Assembly (NCBI RefSeq): GCF_010681825.2
Contig: NZ_CP066776.1
Span: 3,100,001 to 3,164,000 of the forward strand
Direction: 5' to 3'
Source: Sulfuriroseicoccus oceanibius
Lineage (GTDB): Bacteria; Verrucomicrobiota; Verrucomicrobiia; Verrucomicrobiales; SLCJ01
Length of the DNA stretch: 64,000 nucleotides
A program made the translations under genes and the position numbers. Under the pieces are notes generated by a model. It was not told where the DNA came from. It worked only from the letters and a program-made list of their open reading frames with translations, and ran no database searches. Shown one piece after another: positions 49,750-59,940 of this stretch; position 1 is the stretch's first letter, and every line of letters starts with the position of its first letter.

Positions 49750-50679
49750 CTACCCCCCAAACACAGCACGCGCCGCCTCGGCATCCGCTGTGATCTGGGC
49801 CGTCAGTGCCTCCAGCGAATCGAACTTAGTCTCCTCGCGCAGAAACTTCACGAATCGTACGTCCATCTCAGCACCGTAAAGGTCGCCCTCAAAGTCGAAC
49901 AAATGGACCTCAAGCAACTTGCGGGCCGCTCCGCCTTCCACCGTCGGGCGCACGCCCAAGTTGGCGACACCGTTGAAAACTTCACCGCGCAGTGTGGCCT
50001 TCACCGCCCACACTCCATTTGGAGGCAACTGCTCCGAATGCACGGTCAGGTTCGCGGTTGGAAAGCCTAGAGTCCTCCCGAGCTTCCGCCCCTGGATCAC
50101 GGTGCCCAGCACGGTGTACTCGCGCCCGAGCAGCGATGCAGCTTTGGCAAAATCCCCGACCTGCACCGCATGACGGATCGCCGTACTCGAAACCCGTTCG
50201 CCGCCGACCGTCACTTGATCGACCGCCGACACGGAAAACCCATAATCAACGCCCATCGACTCAAGCATCGCCACGTTGCCCGAGCGCTTCGCCCCGAACT
50301 CAAAATCAGTACCAACCGCGATCTGGCGCAGGTTTTCACAAGCACTCAGCAAGTCGCGGACAAACCGATCACCCGGGATCTTGGCGAACACACCGTCGAA
50401 CGGGATCACCAACATCCATTTCACTCCCATCTCCTCAAGCAGCATCTCCTTGTGCCGCTCAGCGGTCAGCAAACGCGGTGCCACTTCCGGTGCCAGCACG
50501 CGGATCGGGTGCGGATCAAATGTCACCACCACCGCCGAGCCCCCAGATGCCTTGGCCCCTGCCAACGCATCGCCAATCACCGCCATGTGCCCAATGTGCA
50601 CACCGTCAAACACACCAATCGCCAAGTGCACCGGACCGGGCACCCGCGTAAGGTCGGCAATTGATCGAAGAATTTCCAT
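49750..50679 (-). CDS. ribF: Bifunctional riboflavin kinase/FAD synthetase
   Basis: RibF phosphorylates riboflavin to FMN and adenylates it to FAD. The N-terminal FAD synthetase domain shows GVFDGVHIGH and VVTFDPHP; the C-terminal kinase domain shows GREYTVLGTVIQGRKLGRTLGFPTANL and FNGVANLGVRPTV. 309 residues is the normal length. It starts 13 bases after the last gene of the peptide-transporter operon, so it is probably on that transcript as well as any promoter of its own. Its 3' end runs into the repeat block. Confidence 0.94.
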   Translation of the reverse strand: MEILRSIADLTRVPGPVHLAIGVFDGVHIGHMAVIGDALAGAKASGGSAVVVTFDPHPIRVLAPEVAPRLLTAERHKEMLLEEMGVKWMLVIPFDGVFAKIPGDRFVRDLLSACENLRQIAVGTDFEFGAKRSGNVAMLESMGVDYGFSVSAVDQVTVGGERVSSTAIRHAVQVGDFAKAASLLGREYTVLGTVIQGRKLGRTLGFPTANLTVHSEQLPPNGVWAVKATLRGEVFNGVANLGVRPTVEGGAARKLLEVHLFDFEGDLYGAEMDVRFVKFLREETKFDSLEALTAQITADAEAARAVFGG

Positions 50680-50692
50680 GGATCAAAACCCT

Positions 50693-51754
50693 TTAGGCAC
50701 GGATCGCTTGGACTTTAGCCCAGTCCTCAGGCTCCAAACAACAAGGATCCGCCGCCACCCAGTGGTCCGGCTCGATTTCCACCAACGACATATCCATGCC
50801 GACGGTCATCTCATAATCCGGATGGTTGATTCGGTGACCGAACGCACTACCCGCCGGTGGATCGATCGGTGATGGCACGTCGCCAGGCAATGGTTGGTGC
50901 GTGCGCTCGCGCAATGGGTCCGGATGAGGCACCGCGCTCAAAAGCGCTTTCGTGTACGCATGCTTCGGAGAATGGTAGATCGTATCCGCATCCGCGAGTT
51001 CGACAATCTTGCCAAGATACATCACAGCCACACGATCGCTGATGTGTTTCACCACCGCCAGATCGTGGGCGATGAAAAGATACGACAGGCCAAAGTCACG
51101 CTGCAGGTCCATCAACAAATTGAGCACCTGCGACTGCACCGACACGTCGAGTGCCGAAACCGGTTCGTCCAACACGAGCATCTTTGGGTTCAATGCCAAG
51201 GCGCGGGCGATGCCAATGCGCTGGCGCTGACCGCCGGAGAACTCGAACGAGTAGCGCTGAGCGGCACTGGCAGGGAGACCCACCAGTTCCAACAACTCAG
51301 CAACCTTGGCCTCACGCTCGGCTGGGGTTCCGATCCCCTGCACCTCAAGCGGCTCCGCAACGATCTGGCCGACGGACATACGCGCATTGAGCGACTCCGC
51401 CGGATCCTGGAAAACCATCTGGAAATCGCAGCGCATCGGACGCAACGCAGGCTGGCTGAGGTTCGCTATCTCACGCCCTTCGAACTCAATGCTACCAGCG
51501 GTCGGCTTGTACAGGCGCACCAGCGCCTTGCCCAGAGTTGACTTGCCGCAGCCGGATTCACCGACGAGCCCGAGCGTTTCACCGGGACGCACCGCGAACG
51601 ACACGCCGTCCACTGCCTTTACCGCGCCGACCTGACGCATCATCACGCCGCCACGCACGGGGAAGTGCATCTTCAAATCACGCACGTTGAGGATTGGCTC
51701 AACGTCGGATGAAGGCGCGGGTGGCGGGGTCTGTGTAGATTCAGCTTGGCTCAT
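50693..51754 (-). CDS. Peptide ABC transporter ATP-binding protein (OppF/YejF half)
   Basis: A 353-residue ATPase with Walker [10 protein letters not shown], the Q-loop MVFQDP, signature [15 protein letters not shown], Walker [12 protein letters not shown] and H-loop FIAHDLAV. The C-terminal oligopeptide/dipeptide-transporter extension ([20 protein letters not shown], then DYEMTV and CC) is there, but its Fe-S cysteines look reduced to a CC pair. Its ATG overlaps the stop of the partner ATPase gene (ATGA). Confidence 0.9.
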   Translation of the reverse strand: MSQAESTQTPPPAPSSDVEPILNVRDLKMHFPVRGGVMMRQVGAVKAVDGVSFAVRPGETLGLVGESGCGKSTLGKALVRLYKPTAGSIEFEGREIANLSQPALRPMRCDFQMVFQDPAESLNARMSVGQIVAEPLEVQGIGTPAEREAKVAELLELVGLPASAAQRYSFEFSGGQRQRIGIARALALNPKMLVLDEPVSALDVSVQSQVLNLLMDLQRDFGLSYLFIAHDLAVVKHISDRVAVMYLGKIVELADADTIYHSPKHAYTKALLSAVPHPDPLRERTHQPLPGDVPSPIDPPAGSAFGHRINHPDYEMTVGMDMSLVEIEPDHWVAADPCCLEPEDWAKVQAIRA

Positions 51755-52749
51755 GCGACAGGTTGGTTGAGGGAAACATCAGTGCACTCAGGGCACGCTT
51801 CGACCCAGTGGTTGGCGGAAGCTTCGACAAATTGTGGGCGAGTTTTGAGCGAATCTCCGGTGCGGTTCATGCGCTGGCAGAAGCGGCAACCCGGCACGAA
51901 ATCAGCAATCGAAGCCACCAGTCCGGGAATGGTATTGAGCTTGGTCTTGCGCTCGTTTTCCAAGCGCGGGATCGAGTTGAGCAGGCCTTTGGTGTAGGCG
52001 TGCTGCGGGTTGGTGAAGAGCTCCACCACCGGGGCACGCTCGACCACGCGTCCTGCGTACATTACCACGACTTCGTCGCAGGTTTCCGCAATCACTCCGA
52101 GATCGTGGGTGATCATGATGGTCGACATCCCACTCTCACGCTGCAGGTCCTTGAGCAAATCCAGAATCTGCGCCTGCACCGTCACGTCCAGCGCGGTGGT
52201 CGGCTCGTCAGCAATCACCAGCTTGGGGTCACATGCCAGCGCAATGGCAATCACCACACGCTGACGCATCCCACCGGAAAGCTGGTGCGGGTACTCGGTC
52301 ACGCGCTTCTCAGGAGCCGGAATCCCGACCCGCTTGAGCAACTCGACCGACTTCTCCAACGCCTCGCGCTTACTCATCCCACGGTGCAGGATTAACGATT
52401 CACTGATCTGCTTGCCAATGCGATGCACTGGATTGAGCGCGGTCATCGGCTCTTGGAAGATCACGCCGATCTCACCACCACGCAGGCTCTGCAAGCGCTT
52501 CTCATCCGCTCCGACAAGGTTTTCCCCGTCGAACAAAATCTCACCACCTTGGATGTGACCCATCGGCTGTGGCAGCAACTGCACGATCGACATCGCGGTC
52601 ACGCTCTTACCACATCCGGACTCCCCGACGATGCCGACGGTTTTCCCTTTCGGCACGTCGAACGACACTCCGTCGACTGCCACCAGACGACCGTTGTCAG
52701 TATCGAAGCCGGTCACCAGATCACGTACTTGAAGAATCGAATCACTCAT
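51751..52749 (-). CDS. Peptide ABC transporter ATP-binding protein (OppD/YejF half)
   Basis: A 332-residue ATPase: Walker [11 protein letters not shown]-loop [12 protein letters not shown], signature [15 protein letters not shown], Walker [14 protein letters not shown]-loop ITHDLG. The C-terminal substrate-type extension has the CRFCQRM..C and CPECT cysteines that hold a cluster in this subfamily. It overlaps the binding-protein gene upstream (ATGA at 52746-52749) and the second ATPase downstream. Confidence 0.92.
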   Translation of the reverse strand: MSDSILQVRDLVTGFDTDNGRLVAVDGVSFDVPKGKTVGIVGESGCGKSVTAMSIVQLLPQPMGHIQGGEILFDGENLVGADEKRLQSLRGGEIGVIFQEPMTALNPVHRIGKQISESLILHRGMSKREALEKSVELLKRVGIPAPEKRVTEYPHQLSGGMRQRVVIAIALACDPKLVIADEPTTALDVTVQAQILDLLKDLQRESGMSTIMITHDLGVIAETCDEVVVMYAGRVVERAPVVELFTNPQHAYTKGLLNSIPRLENERKTKLNTIPGLVASIADFVPGCRFCQRMNRTGDSLKTRPQFVEASANHWVEACPECTDVSLNQPVA

Positions 52750-55007
52750 GGTTGGACACCCTCCTGGTTGTCAGTTGGAACGGCAGCCTCTTCGGCATCC
52801 ACCGCGTCGGCTGGCACTTCATCGGCAGTTTCCTGCTCCGCATCAATCACTGGCTGATCCGAATCCGAAGGAAGTTCCGCACCAGCAGGCTTCGGCAGCG
52901 GACGAGGCAACGGTTTCTTCCACGAACGGAAGACATTCACCGTATGCTGTACTTCAGGGAAAGTCTCGCCACGCTTCATCGCCTCAAGCGTCTCCTGCTT
53001 GCGCTCCTCATCAATCCAGAACACATAGCTTTCGTCCGGCACCGAAGTCTCCGGCGGCAACAACGGCATCGACTCCTCATCCGGCCAGCGCATCCAACGC
53101 CACGAACCAAAGCGGATGAAGTCGGTCAGGTAACCTGGCACAAACATCGCCTCATCATGTATGATCTGCTGCACCTTCCACGCCGCATCGCGGATCTCCT
53201 CGGTTGAAGACGCATTACGGATCCGCTCAGAGAGCTTGTCGGTCACAGGGTCCGCCCAGCCAAAAATGTTGTTAGTATTCGGCTTGGTCTTGCCTTCTTC
53301 CGTCACGGCATTGGTCGAGTGGAGGAACTGATGGTAGCGAGGGAACGGAGGCTGCATACCCCACGCGGTGAAGCATATCTGATGCTTCTTATCCGACGTC
53401 TCCTTGAACGCCACCGATGGATCCAACCCATTGAGACGCAGTTCGAGCCCCGCTTTTGCCGCTTCCTCTTTAAGCAACGCGAGACGCTGCGAAATGACCG
53501 GCACCGCAGGATAAGTCACCGACACTGACAATGGGGTGCCGTCAGGCTTGCGGAGAATCCCGTCGTTGCCCAATTCGGTGTAGCCTGCTTTGGCGAAGTG
53601 AGCACGCGCCTTCTCAATCGAGAACGGCCGGGCTTTGATGTTCGGGTTGGAAAATGAACCGTAACCTTCGGAGAAGTGGTTCATCCGCGCATAGTCGCCT
53701 TGGAAGATCACATCAATCACCTTCTGCCAGTTGGTGGCGTAGCTGATGCCAATGCGCACGTCACGGTTGTCGAGCGGCGCCTTGCGCACGTTGATGTGCA
53801 AACCATACGGCGGACGCGGGAACTGATTGTAGAACGTGTAGCGCTCGATGTAGCCCTTGAACACAGGCGGCATCTCGGACTTGCGGTACCAGAAATCCGG
53901 CGGCGTCAGAGCATGGAAGTCAATTTCACCAGCGCGGAACATTTCGAACGCCTTGGACTGACTGCGCACCAGTTTGTAGTACAACTCATCCGGGTTGTAC
54001 ATGTACTGATAATGCTTCTTGTCCTTGGCCCACCAGTCCTTCTTGCGGGTCAGTGTCACGGACAGGCCCTTTTGCAGCCCATCCTCAGCCAAATGGTAGG
54101 CGCCGGTGGTCGGCTCTGCTCGCCATTGGTAGCGGTCCTTGTAGTCAGGACCGTACTCTTCGTAAAACTTTTCAGGAGCCGGTGACACCGATGCGTACAA
54201 CGGTAGCAGCGGCTTCGCGTCCGGCAGCGAAATCGACAGCAGATGGTCACTGTAGACCGTGAGGTTAGCGAACTGATCGCGGTAATACTGAGAATAGAAC
54301 GGCTCGACCACGTTATCGGAGATCCGCACATAGACGCCACGCAGGTAGTCCATAGCTTTCACCGGAGTATCGTCGGTGTAGCGTGCGTCCGGGTCGATCT
54401 CGTAGAACATCGTGCGCCCGTCGGCACTCACCGCCCAGCGCTTGGCCACTCCCGGAATGAACTGCCCGGTGGTTGGGTGCATACTCACCAGCGGGATCTC
54501 AAGGTTGTCATAAAGATATCCGCGGAAGCTATGGTTCGACTTGGCTCCGAAGCGGCGCAATGTCGGCGGATAGGCCATGATGAACGAGTTGAAGCGCCCG
54601 CCCTTCTTGGCATCCGGGTCACCGATTGGCGGTTCTTCCATGCCATCATTCCACACCAATCCCTCAGGGAGATCCTCTGGAGTTTTGATGGAGAAATAAC
54701 CATCGAGCGACTGACGGAATTCAATCCTCGCCAACTCGCGTTCCAAGTCATCGAGCGTCGATGCCGCATTGGCCTTGGCCTGATCGGTTTCAGCCTTTGC
54801 CAAGGTTTCGCGTGCCTCGGTTAGTGCCTTTTCCACCCGCACCTTCTGCTGCAGCAGGTGTTCGGCAATATGGTTGTTGTAGAGCGGGATGAAGTCTTCG
54901 AGCCCGAAGTCCTGCTTCACCACGGCCTGCTCGGGCTCGGCACACGAACTAAGCAGCGCGCCCCCGGCGCATACCAGCGAAGCGGAGAGTATTAACGATT
55001 TCCACAT
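52746..55007 (-). CDS. Peptide-binding lipoprotein of the YejA/OppA type
   Basis: A 753-residue family-5 solute-binding protein. A lipoprotein signal ends in LSSC (Cys22). A helical stretch (about 45-95) precedes the binding domain, which opens with GDPDAKKGGRFN, the YejA-like form of the usual motif, and continues with HSFRGYLYDNLEIP and YATNWQKVIDVIFQGDY. A P/E/A-rich tail follows residue 690. YejA-type proteins load peptides or modified peptides such as microcin C onto YejBEF. The lipid anchor and long tail suggest it is held at the inner or outer membrane. Confidence 0.85.
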   Translation of the reverse strand: MWKSLILSASLVCAGGALLSSCAEPEQAVVKQDFGLEDFIPLYNNHIAEHLLQQKVRVEKALTEARETLAKAETDQAKANAASTLDDLERELARIEFRQSLDGYFSIKTPEDLPEGLVWNDGMEEPPIGDPDAKKGGRFNSFIMAYPPTLRRFGAKSNHSFRGYLYDNLEIPLVSMHPTTGQFIPGVAKRWAVSADGRTMFYEIDPDARYTDDTPVKAMDYLRGVYVRISDNVVEPFYSQYYRDQFANLTVYSDHLLSISLPDAKPLLPLYASVSPAPEKFYEEYGPDYKDRYQWRAEPTTGAYHLAEDGLQKGLSVTLTRKKDWWAKDKKHYQYMYNPDELYYKLVRSQSKAFEMFRAGEIDFHALTPPDFWYRKSEMPPVFKGYIERYTFYNQFPRPPYGLHINVRKAPLDNRDVRIGISYATNWQKVIDVIFQGDYARMNHFSEGYGSFSNPNIKARPFSIEKARAHFAKAGYTELGNDGILRKPDGTPLSVSVTYPAVPVISQRLALLKEEAAKAGLELRLNGLDPSVAFKETSDKKHQICFTAWGMQPPFPRYHQFLHSTNAVTEEGKTKPNTNNIFGWADPVTDKLSERIRNASSTEEIRDAAWKVQQIIHDEAMFVPGYLTDFIRFGSWRWMRWPDEESMPLLPPETSVPDESYVFWIDEERKQETLEAMKRGETFPEVQHTVNVFRSWKKPLPRPLPKPAGAELPSDSDQPVIDAEQETADEVPADAVDAEEAAVPTDNQEGVQP

Positions 55008-55012
55008 AGATC

Positions 55013-56602
55013 TTAACGATAGGTGGTGAACTTTTTCGGATCGAACGCATCACGTACCGCCTCACCAACGAACGTGACCAAAATCAAGGTGGCAACCAGT
55101 GCCAGGAACGCGGATGTCGCCAGCCACGAGGCCGACAAGTTATCCAATCCGTCCTTCAACAAACGCCCCCAGGTGGCGTAGCTCTCCGGCAAGCCGTAGC
55201 CGAGGTAGTCGAGCGAGGTCAGCGCCATGATCAACCCGGAGATCGAGAACGGCACGAGCGTCACCAGAATCGCCACCGCGTTCGGCAGGATGTGACGGAA
55301 AATAATCGTCGGCGTGGAGCAACCAATCACACGGGCTGCTGCCACGTAATCGCGCTGCTTCTCCTTCAGCGCGGCCGTCCGCATCAGATAGGTCATCCCC
55401 ATCCATCCGAAAACGACCAGGATCCCAAGCACCGGCGCCAGACCTTTCCATTGGTCCGGCACACTGCCACTGACAATCACAATCACGAAGAGGAATGGAA
55501 TGTTGGAGAAGATCTCGATCAGTCGTTGGACGATCAGATCGAACGTGCCGCCGAAGAAGCCCATCAACAATCCAACGGTGATTCCGATGGTGTAAATGAG
55601 CGGGATGTAAACCAGAGCCGCTTTGAAGTTCACCTGCAAGCCGCCATAAAGGTAGGCCAGCACGTCGTAGCCCTGCGAGGTGGTGCCGAGCAGGTGACCA
55701 TTCTCCGGCAGCGGTGGCGCCGGGTTGGCAAATGCCTGGCGGATCGGCAACGCATCGCCAGCGGTCAGGAACTCGTCGACCGATCCCTCACCAGTCCAGT
55801 GCAGCGTGTCCTCAACCATTTCGCCCGCGGAGTAGCTCACGCTCAACACACGCTCACCGGTGGCGGACCAGCCATTGGTCTCTTTGTCGAGCAAGCCATC
55901 ACGGATCTGCATCCGGGTGTGCATGCGGTCCGGGTTGCGCGGATCGTACAGCCGGATCGCGATCCCGCTGAACACCTCGTCTTTGCCAGGCAGGTAGATC
56001 TTGCCATCCTCACGCTTCTCGAGCGGCGAGGTCTGGGTCGACTGCGTATCACCGGTCGGCGCGTACGGCACCAGCGGCATGATCACCACATTGCCCTCGT
56101 CGGCATCCTCGAAGGCCAGCTTGAGCTTGCGGTAGTTCGGCTTGGTCAACGCGGCATCGCCCTCGAGTCCGAAGTCCTTGCCCATTGGTTGCTCTAGCAC
56201 AAAGGCAGGGAACTGCCACTTGCCGTTGTACTTCACGGCCAGCGCCTCGTTGCCCACGATCACGTGGTCGAGCGCGGCAATCACCATCATCACGATGAGG
56301 ATCAGGAACGAGACATAGCCACGGCGGTTCTCCTTGAAGCGCTTCAAGCGGCGCTCGGTGATCGGCGTCAGCTTGTAACCGGGCTTGAATTTAAACAGCA
56401 AGCCCGCCCCCGCGAGGATTCCGACCAACCAGAAGAGGTAGCCGAAAACTGGGATAAACTTCTCCCCCTGCCATCCCAATGCCGGGATTTCACGGGAAAC
56501 GTTGAAGGGCCAACGCAAGGTCGGCAACTGAAGCGCGAAGAGTTCGGCAACGATCGCAACGACGGAGAGCGCGATCAACAACCAGGCAAGTTTTCGAATC
56601 AT
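55013..56602 (-). CDS. Peptide ABC transporter permease (YejE/OppC type), extended
   Basis: A 529-residue permease. The C-terminal part has the BPD-transport core (IGITVGLLMGFFGGTFDLIVQRLIEIFSNIPFL, with the EAA-type loop AARVIGCSTPTIIFRHILPN). Typical YejE has about 340 residues; here three membrane segments and a roughly 180-residue periplasmic domain (about 130-300) precede the core. The gene overlaps nothing but lies 6 bases before the binding-protein start, so the operon is tight. Confidence 0.85.
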   Translation of the reverse strand: MIRKLAWLLIALSVVAIVAELFALQLPTLRWPFNVSREIPALGWQGEKFIPVFGYLFWLVGILAGAGLLFKFKPGYKLTPITERRLKRFKENRRGYVSFLILIVMMVIAALDHVIVGNEALAVKYNGKWQFPAFVLEQPMGKDFGLEGDAALTKPNYRKLKLAFEDADEGNVVIMPLVPYAPTGDTQSTQTSPLEKREDGKIYLPGKDEVFSGIAIRLYDPRNPDRMHTRMQIRDGLLDKETNGWSATGERVLSVSYSAGEMVEDTLHWTGEGSVDEFLTAGDALPIRQAFANPAPPLPENGHLLGTTSQGYDVLAYLYGGLQVNFKAALVYIPLIYTIGITVGLLMGFFGGTFDLIVQRLIEIFSNIPFLFVIVIVSGSVPDQWKGLAPVLGILVVFGWMGMTYLMRTAALKEKQRDYVAAARVIGCSTPTIIFRHILPNAVAILVTLVPFSISGLIMALTSLDYLGYGLPESYATWGRLLKDGLDNLSASWLATSAFLALVATLILVTFVGEAVRDAFDPKKFTTYR

Positions 56603-56621
56603 TCGGTGAAAAAAGTGAGGC

Positions 56622-58016
56622 TTACTGGAATTTGATCCGCGGATCGACCAAGGACACGATGAAGTCGGAGAGAATGTTCCCGACGAGCATGAGGAAGGCG
56701 GCGATGGTCAGCGTGCCCATCATCACGTTGATGTCGACATCTTTGACCGCCTGGTACTGCAACAACCCGAAGCCCGGGATATCGAACACCTGCTCGATCA
56801 ACATCGATCCACCAACGATCAGCGCGATCAGGTTGCCGAGACCAGTGGCAATCGGGATGAACGAGTTGCGGAACGCGTGCTTGAACACAGCTGATTTGAA
56901 ACTCACGCCTTTGGAAACCGCCGTCCGAACGTAGTCGGCGGCCAGGTTATCCATGAGGTTGTTCTTCATCATCATGGTGGTCACGGCAAAGCCAGCCACC
57001 ACGTAAGAAAGCAGCGGCAGCGCGGTGTGCATTGCCAGATCCTTGAGCTTCGCGCCCGGACTCAGCGTGTCGAACTCAGGGGAAACCAGTCCGGCCAATG
57101 GAAAGATGTCCGCCCGCGCGCCAAAGTGAACGAGCAACACCGCACCCAACGCAAAGCCCGGCACGGAATAGCCCACGAAAATCAACACGGAGGTCACACT
57201 GTCGATCATCGTGCGGTGCTTGAGCGCTTTGACCACGCCCAGCGGCAAGCACACTCCGTAGGTGATGATCGCGGTCAGGATTCCGAAGTAGAGCGCGATC
57301 GGAATCCGCTCGAGAATCATGTCGATCACCCGGTCGTTGTAGGTGGACGAGCGACCAAGGTCCCCTTGCAGCAACCCGCTGAAGCGGCCTTTGAAGATCA
57401 CCGCACGGTACGCGTACTCCTTGGCGGAATAGAGATCGCTGTCGACCACCAGGCGCTCGCCCTCCTCTTTCACTCCGAGGCGGTAACGCCGGGCAAAACG
57501 TAAGATCCGGTCATCGGGCGTCTCGATGCGCACCTGCCAACAATCATTGAGGATGGACTCGCCCGAATCCAAGTAGGTCGCGGATTCCACATCCACCGCA
57601 TCCGGCGAGCTGCGCCGAACCAACACCTGACGCCCGCTTCCGGACAAGGTCACCAAGGTTTCCAACTTCGGGTCACCGACCAAATCCTCGCGCAAACGCG
57701 TCACCTTCTTGAACTCACCTTTGGCGATCTGCCGTTCTTTCTTCCACGCCCCAAGCCATTGCAGGTAAGCGATGAACGACGGCTTGTCATAGCCGTACTC
57801 TTCCTCCATCGCCTCCAACTTGTCCTCGTCGAGGGAACCGCCGGACTCTTTACCCCCACCGGATCCGCCCCCGCCCTCCTGGGCCTGGCTCGCCTGCTGC
57901 ATCGCTGTCTCGATCGGACCACCCGGAACCCAGCGACTCACCGTGAACACCACAATCGTCACCCCCAACAGGGTGAAGGGAACAAGCAGCAGACGTCTGA
58001 GGAAATAGGCTTTCAT
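56622..58016 (-). CDS. Peptide ABC transporter permease (YejB/OppB type), extended
   Basis: A 464-residue permease from the ATG at 58016 (MKAYFLRRLLL), the family start; the frame is open to 58061. After TM1 and the conserved VPGGP comes a G/S-rich linker and a roughly 150-residue extracytoplasmic insertion (about 45-210). The core then follows: GDLGRSSTYN, ILTAIITYGVCLPLG and the EAA loop KGVSFKSAVFKHAFRNSFIPI. Normal OppB/YejB has 306-365 residues. First gene of the operon, followed by the second permease after 19 bases. Confidence 0.87.
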   Translation of the reverse strand: MKAYFLRRLLLVPFTLLGVTIVVFTVSRWVPGGPIETAMQQASQAQEGGGGSGGGKESGGSLDEDKLEAMEEEYGYDKPSFIAYLQWLGAWKKERQIAKGEFKKVTRLREDLVGDPKLETLVTLSGSGRQVLVRRSSPDAVDVESATYLDSGESILNDCWQVRIETPDDRILRFARRYRLGVKEEGERLVVDSDLYSAKEYAYRAVIFKGRFSGLLQGDLGRSSTYNDRVIDMILERIPIALYFGILTAIITYGVCLPLGVVKALKHRTMIDSVTSVLIFVGYSVPGFALGAVLLVHFGARADIFPLAGLVSPEFDTLSPGAKLKDLAMHTALPLLSYVVAGFAVTTMMMKNNLMDNLAADYVRTAVSKGVSFKSAVFKHAFRNSFIPIATGLGNLIALIVGGSMLIEQVFDIPGFGLLQYQAVKDVDINVMMGTLTIAAFLMLVGNILSDFIVSLVDPRIKFQ

Positions 58017-58313
58017 AGGAAGGGGGAATCGCCGGCAACAGCCCACCGGTGACCGCGACACATAAGCAAAGCATCAACGCAACTCAAGCCGTCAGGTCAA
58101 TTAATACAAATTCCACAGGATAACGCCGCAATCACCACCTCCCGTCTCAACAATCGCTCATCCTTGGAAAGGATGCGTCATCCCCCGTCAATTCGACTCG
58201 TCAAAGTCCCCTCCGGAGCTCCACCGACAAAACCATTTTTACTTTATTCCAAATTTTTCCAACAAATCATACAGCTCCCATCGTTCCTCCCCCATTCCAT
58301 TCAACTCCTAACT
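58017..58313. other. Divergent promoter region, yejB-like and exbB
   Basis: About 300 bases between two divergent operons. Short A/T-rich stretches near 58097-58115 and 58230-58275 could hold promoters. No gene and no clear operator was seen. Confidence 0.4.
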
Positions 58314-59003
58314 ATGACAACCCTCGCAACCTCCGCAGCATTCCAATCCACCCTAGCAGCAACAGATTCCGTCGCCATCAACTGGCTCGAAGAGCTGCAA
58401 AAAGGAGGAATGACCGGAATGGTCCTGATCGCCCTGGCATTCGCCGGGGTATTTTTTATCATCGAGCGCCTGATCAACCTGCGCCGCAAAGTAATCATCC
58501 CGGCGGAAGCAGTCATTGAGAAGGCAGCCGCCCTCAACCCAGGCGACGTCGCCGGTGCTGACGACCTTTATCAGTCCGCTCCTAGCACGTTCACCAAAGT
58601 AGTCTCCCACATGGCGGAGTACCACGGCTCGGAACACTCGGTGCTGATGGACAGCGCGGCGGACATCGCCGGCCGGGACATCGACCGCCAAAACCGCCGC
58701 AGCTACGGCATCGGCGTCATCGCTACACTGGCTCCACTACTCGGACTGCTCGGCACCATGGTCGGCATGATCGAAGCCTTCGCCAAATTCGCCAAACTCG
58801 AGGACAGCGCGGAAGCCGCATTGGTACTCGGCGACTCGATCGGCAAAGCGCTCATCACCACAGCGATCGGCCTGATCATCGCGATCCCAGCACTGGGCGT
58901 CCACCATTGGCTCAAAGTCCGCATGGCCCGCTACGCCGACGAGCTGGAAGAAGCCATCGACCGCGTGTCGCACCGCTGGTTCCTCAAAGGCCAGAGCAAG
59001 TAA
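58314..59003 (+). CDS. ExbB/TolQ-type proton channel protein
   Basis: A 229-residue MotA/TolQ/ExbB protein from the ATG at 58314 (the frame is open to 58164). Three membrane segments: about 30-50 (GMVLIALAFAGVFFIIERLINL), 120-145 (GIGVIATLAPLLGLLGTMVGMIEAF) and 165-190 (GKALITTAIGLIIAIPALGVHHW). It forms the pentameric part of the proton-driven motor that powers outer-membrane import or envelope maintenance. Two ExbD genes follow. Confidence 0.9.
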   Translation: MTTLATSAAFQSTLAATDSVAINWLEELQKGGMTGMVLIALAFAGVFFIIERLINLRRKVIIPAEAVIEKAAALNPGDVAGADDLYQSAPSTFTKVVSHMAEYHGSEHSVLMDSAADIAGRDIDRQNRRSYGIGVIATLAPLLGLLGTMVGMIEAFAKFAKLEDSAEAALVLGDSIGKALITTAIGLIIAIPALGVHHWLKVRMARYADELEEAIDRVSHRWFLKGQSK

Positions 59004-59036
59004 CCGCTGCATCGGTAACCCAACCCCACCTTTACC

Positions 59037-59537
59037 GTGCGCATCCACCGCCGACGCAAAAGCAAAGCCCGCGGGGCATCGGAGAACTTCGACGTTTCGA
59101 TGTCTCCGCTCATAGACTGCGTTTTCCTCCTACTGATCTTCTTCCTGGTCACCACCATGCTGAAGAAGACGGAGAAGCGCATCCCGGTGAAACTGCCCGA
59201 GCCGGAACTCGCCCTGGCCGAGAAAGCCAGCACCAACGAAATCACCATCGGCATGACCCGTGCCGGTGAGTTCGTCCAACCTGACGGCGAACGCGATGCC
59301 TTCGGCCGTAAAATGTACGCCGACATCAAAGACCTGCCCGCCCACCTGCGCAAACTCGCAGCAGATGGCGGACGCAAGAAACCGCTGGTCCTCGAAGCCC
59401 AACAGGGCACCGAGTTCCAACGCGTCGTCAAAACCCTCGACATCTGCAAAATCCAAGGATTCGACAATGTGACCCTGCGCGTTGTCTCCGATAACTTCCA
59501 ATCCACGTTCACATCCGATGAGACTCCACAAAGATAG
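59037..59537 (+). CDS. ExbD/TolR protein, first copy
   Basis: A 166-residue protein starting with GTG. One membrane helix (SMSPLIDCVFLLLIFFLVTTM) holds the aspartate that carries protons (ID..), followed by a periplasmic domain. It lies 33 bases after exbB and overlaps the second exbD by 20 bases. Confidence 0.9.
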   Translation: MRIHRRRKSKARGASENFDVSMSPLIDCVFLLLIFFLVTTMLKKTEKRIPVKLPEPELALAEKASTNEITIGMTRAGEFVQPDGERDAFGRKMYADIKDLPAHLRKLAADGGRKKPLVLEAQQGTEFQRVVKTLDICKIQGFDNVTLRVVSDNFQSTFTSDETPQR

Positions 59538-59940
59538 AGACGACGACGGAATCGAGGTCTCGATGTCTCCGCTCATCGACTGCGTGTTCCTTCTCCTGAT
59601 CTTCTTCCTGGTCACCACCATGCTGAAGAAGAAGAACAAAGACATCGACATCGCCTTGCCGGCCTCGACATCGGCACTCGAGATGCCCATCGACGACACG
59701 TTGGTGGTCATCGGCATCGACCGCCAGGGCAACTGGTTCTTTGAAGGCGCATCCAGCAACCGCATGCAACTGCGCAAAAGCCTCCAACAAATCGCCCAAT
59801 CCGACCCACATCAGGGCATCCGCCTCGACTGCGACCGCCGCTGCGACATCGCGCGCGTCACCGAGGTGATCGACCTTTGCAACTTCCACGGACTGAAAAA
59901 CGTCGGCGTCCGCACCTACGATGAAAGCTACAATCAATAA
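59518..59940 (+). CDS. ExbD/TolR protein, second copy
   Basis: A 140-residue ExbD with nearly the same membrane helix as the first copy (SMSPLIDCVFLLLIFFLVTTMLKK) but a different periplasmic domain. The ATG at 59518 lies inside the first exbD. Two unlike ExbD proteins could form a hetero-dimer inside the ExbB pentamer, as proposed for some Bacteroidetes-type systems. Confidence 0.9.
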   Translation: MRLHKDRDDDGIEVSMSPLIDCVFLLLIFFLVTTMLKKKNKDIDIALPASTSALEMPIDDTLVVIGIDRQGNWFFEGASSNRMQLRKSLQQIAQSDPHQGIRLDCDRRCDIARVTEVIDLCNFHGLKNVGVRTYDESYNQ

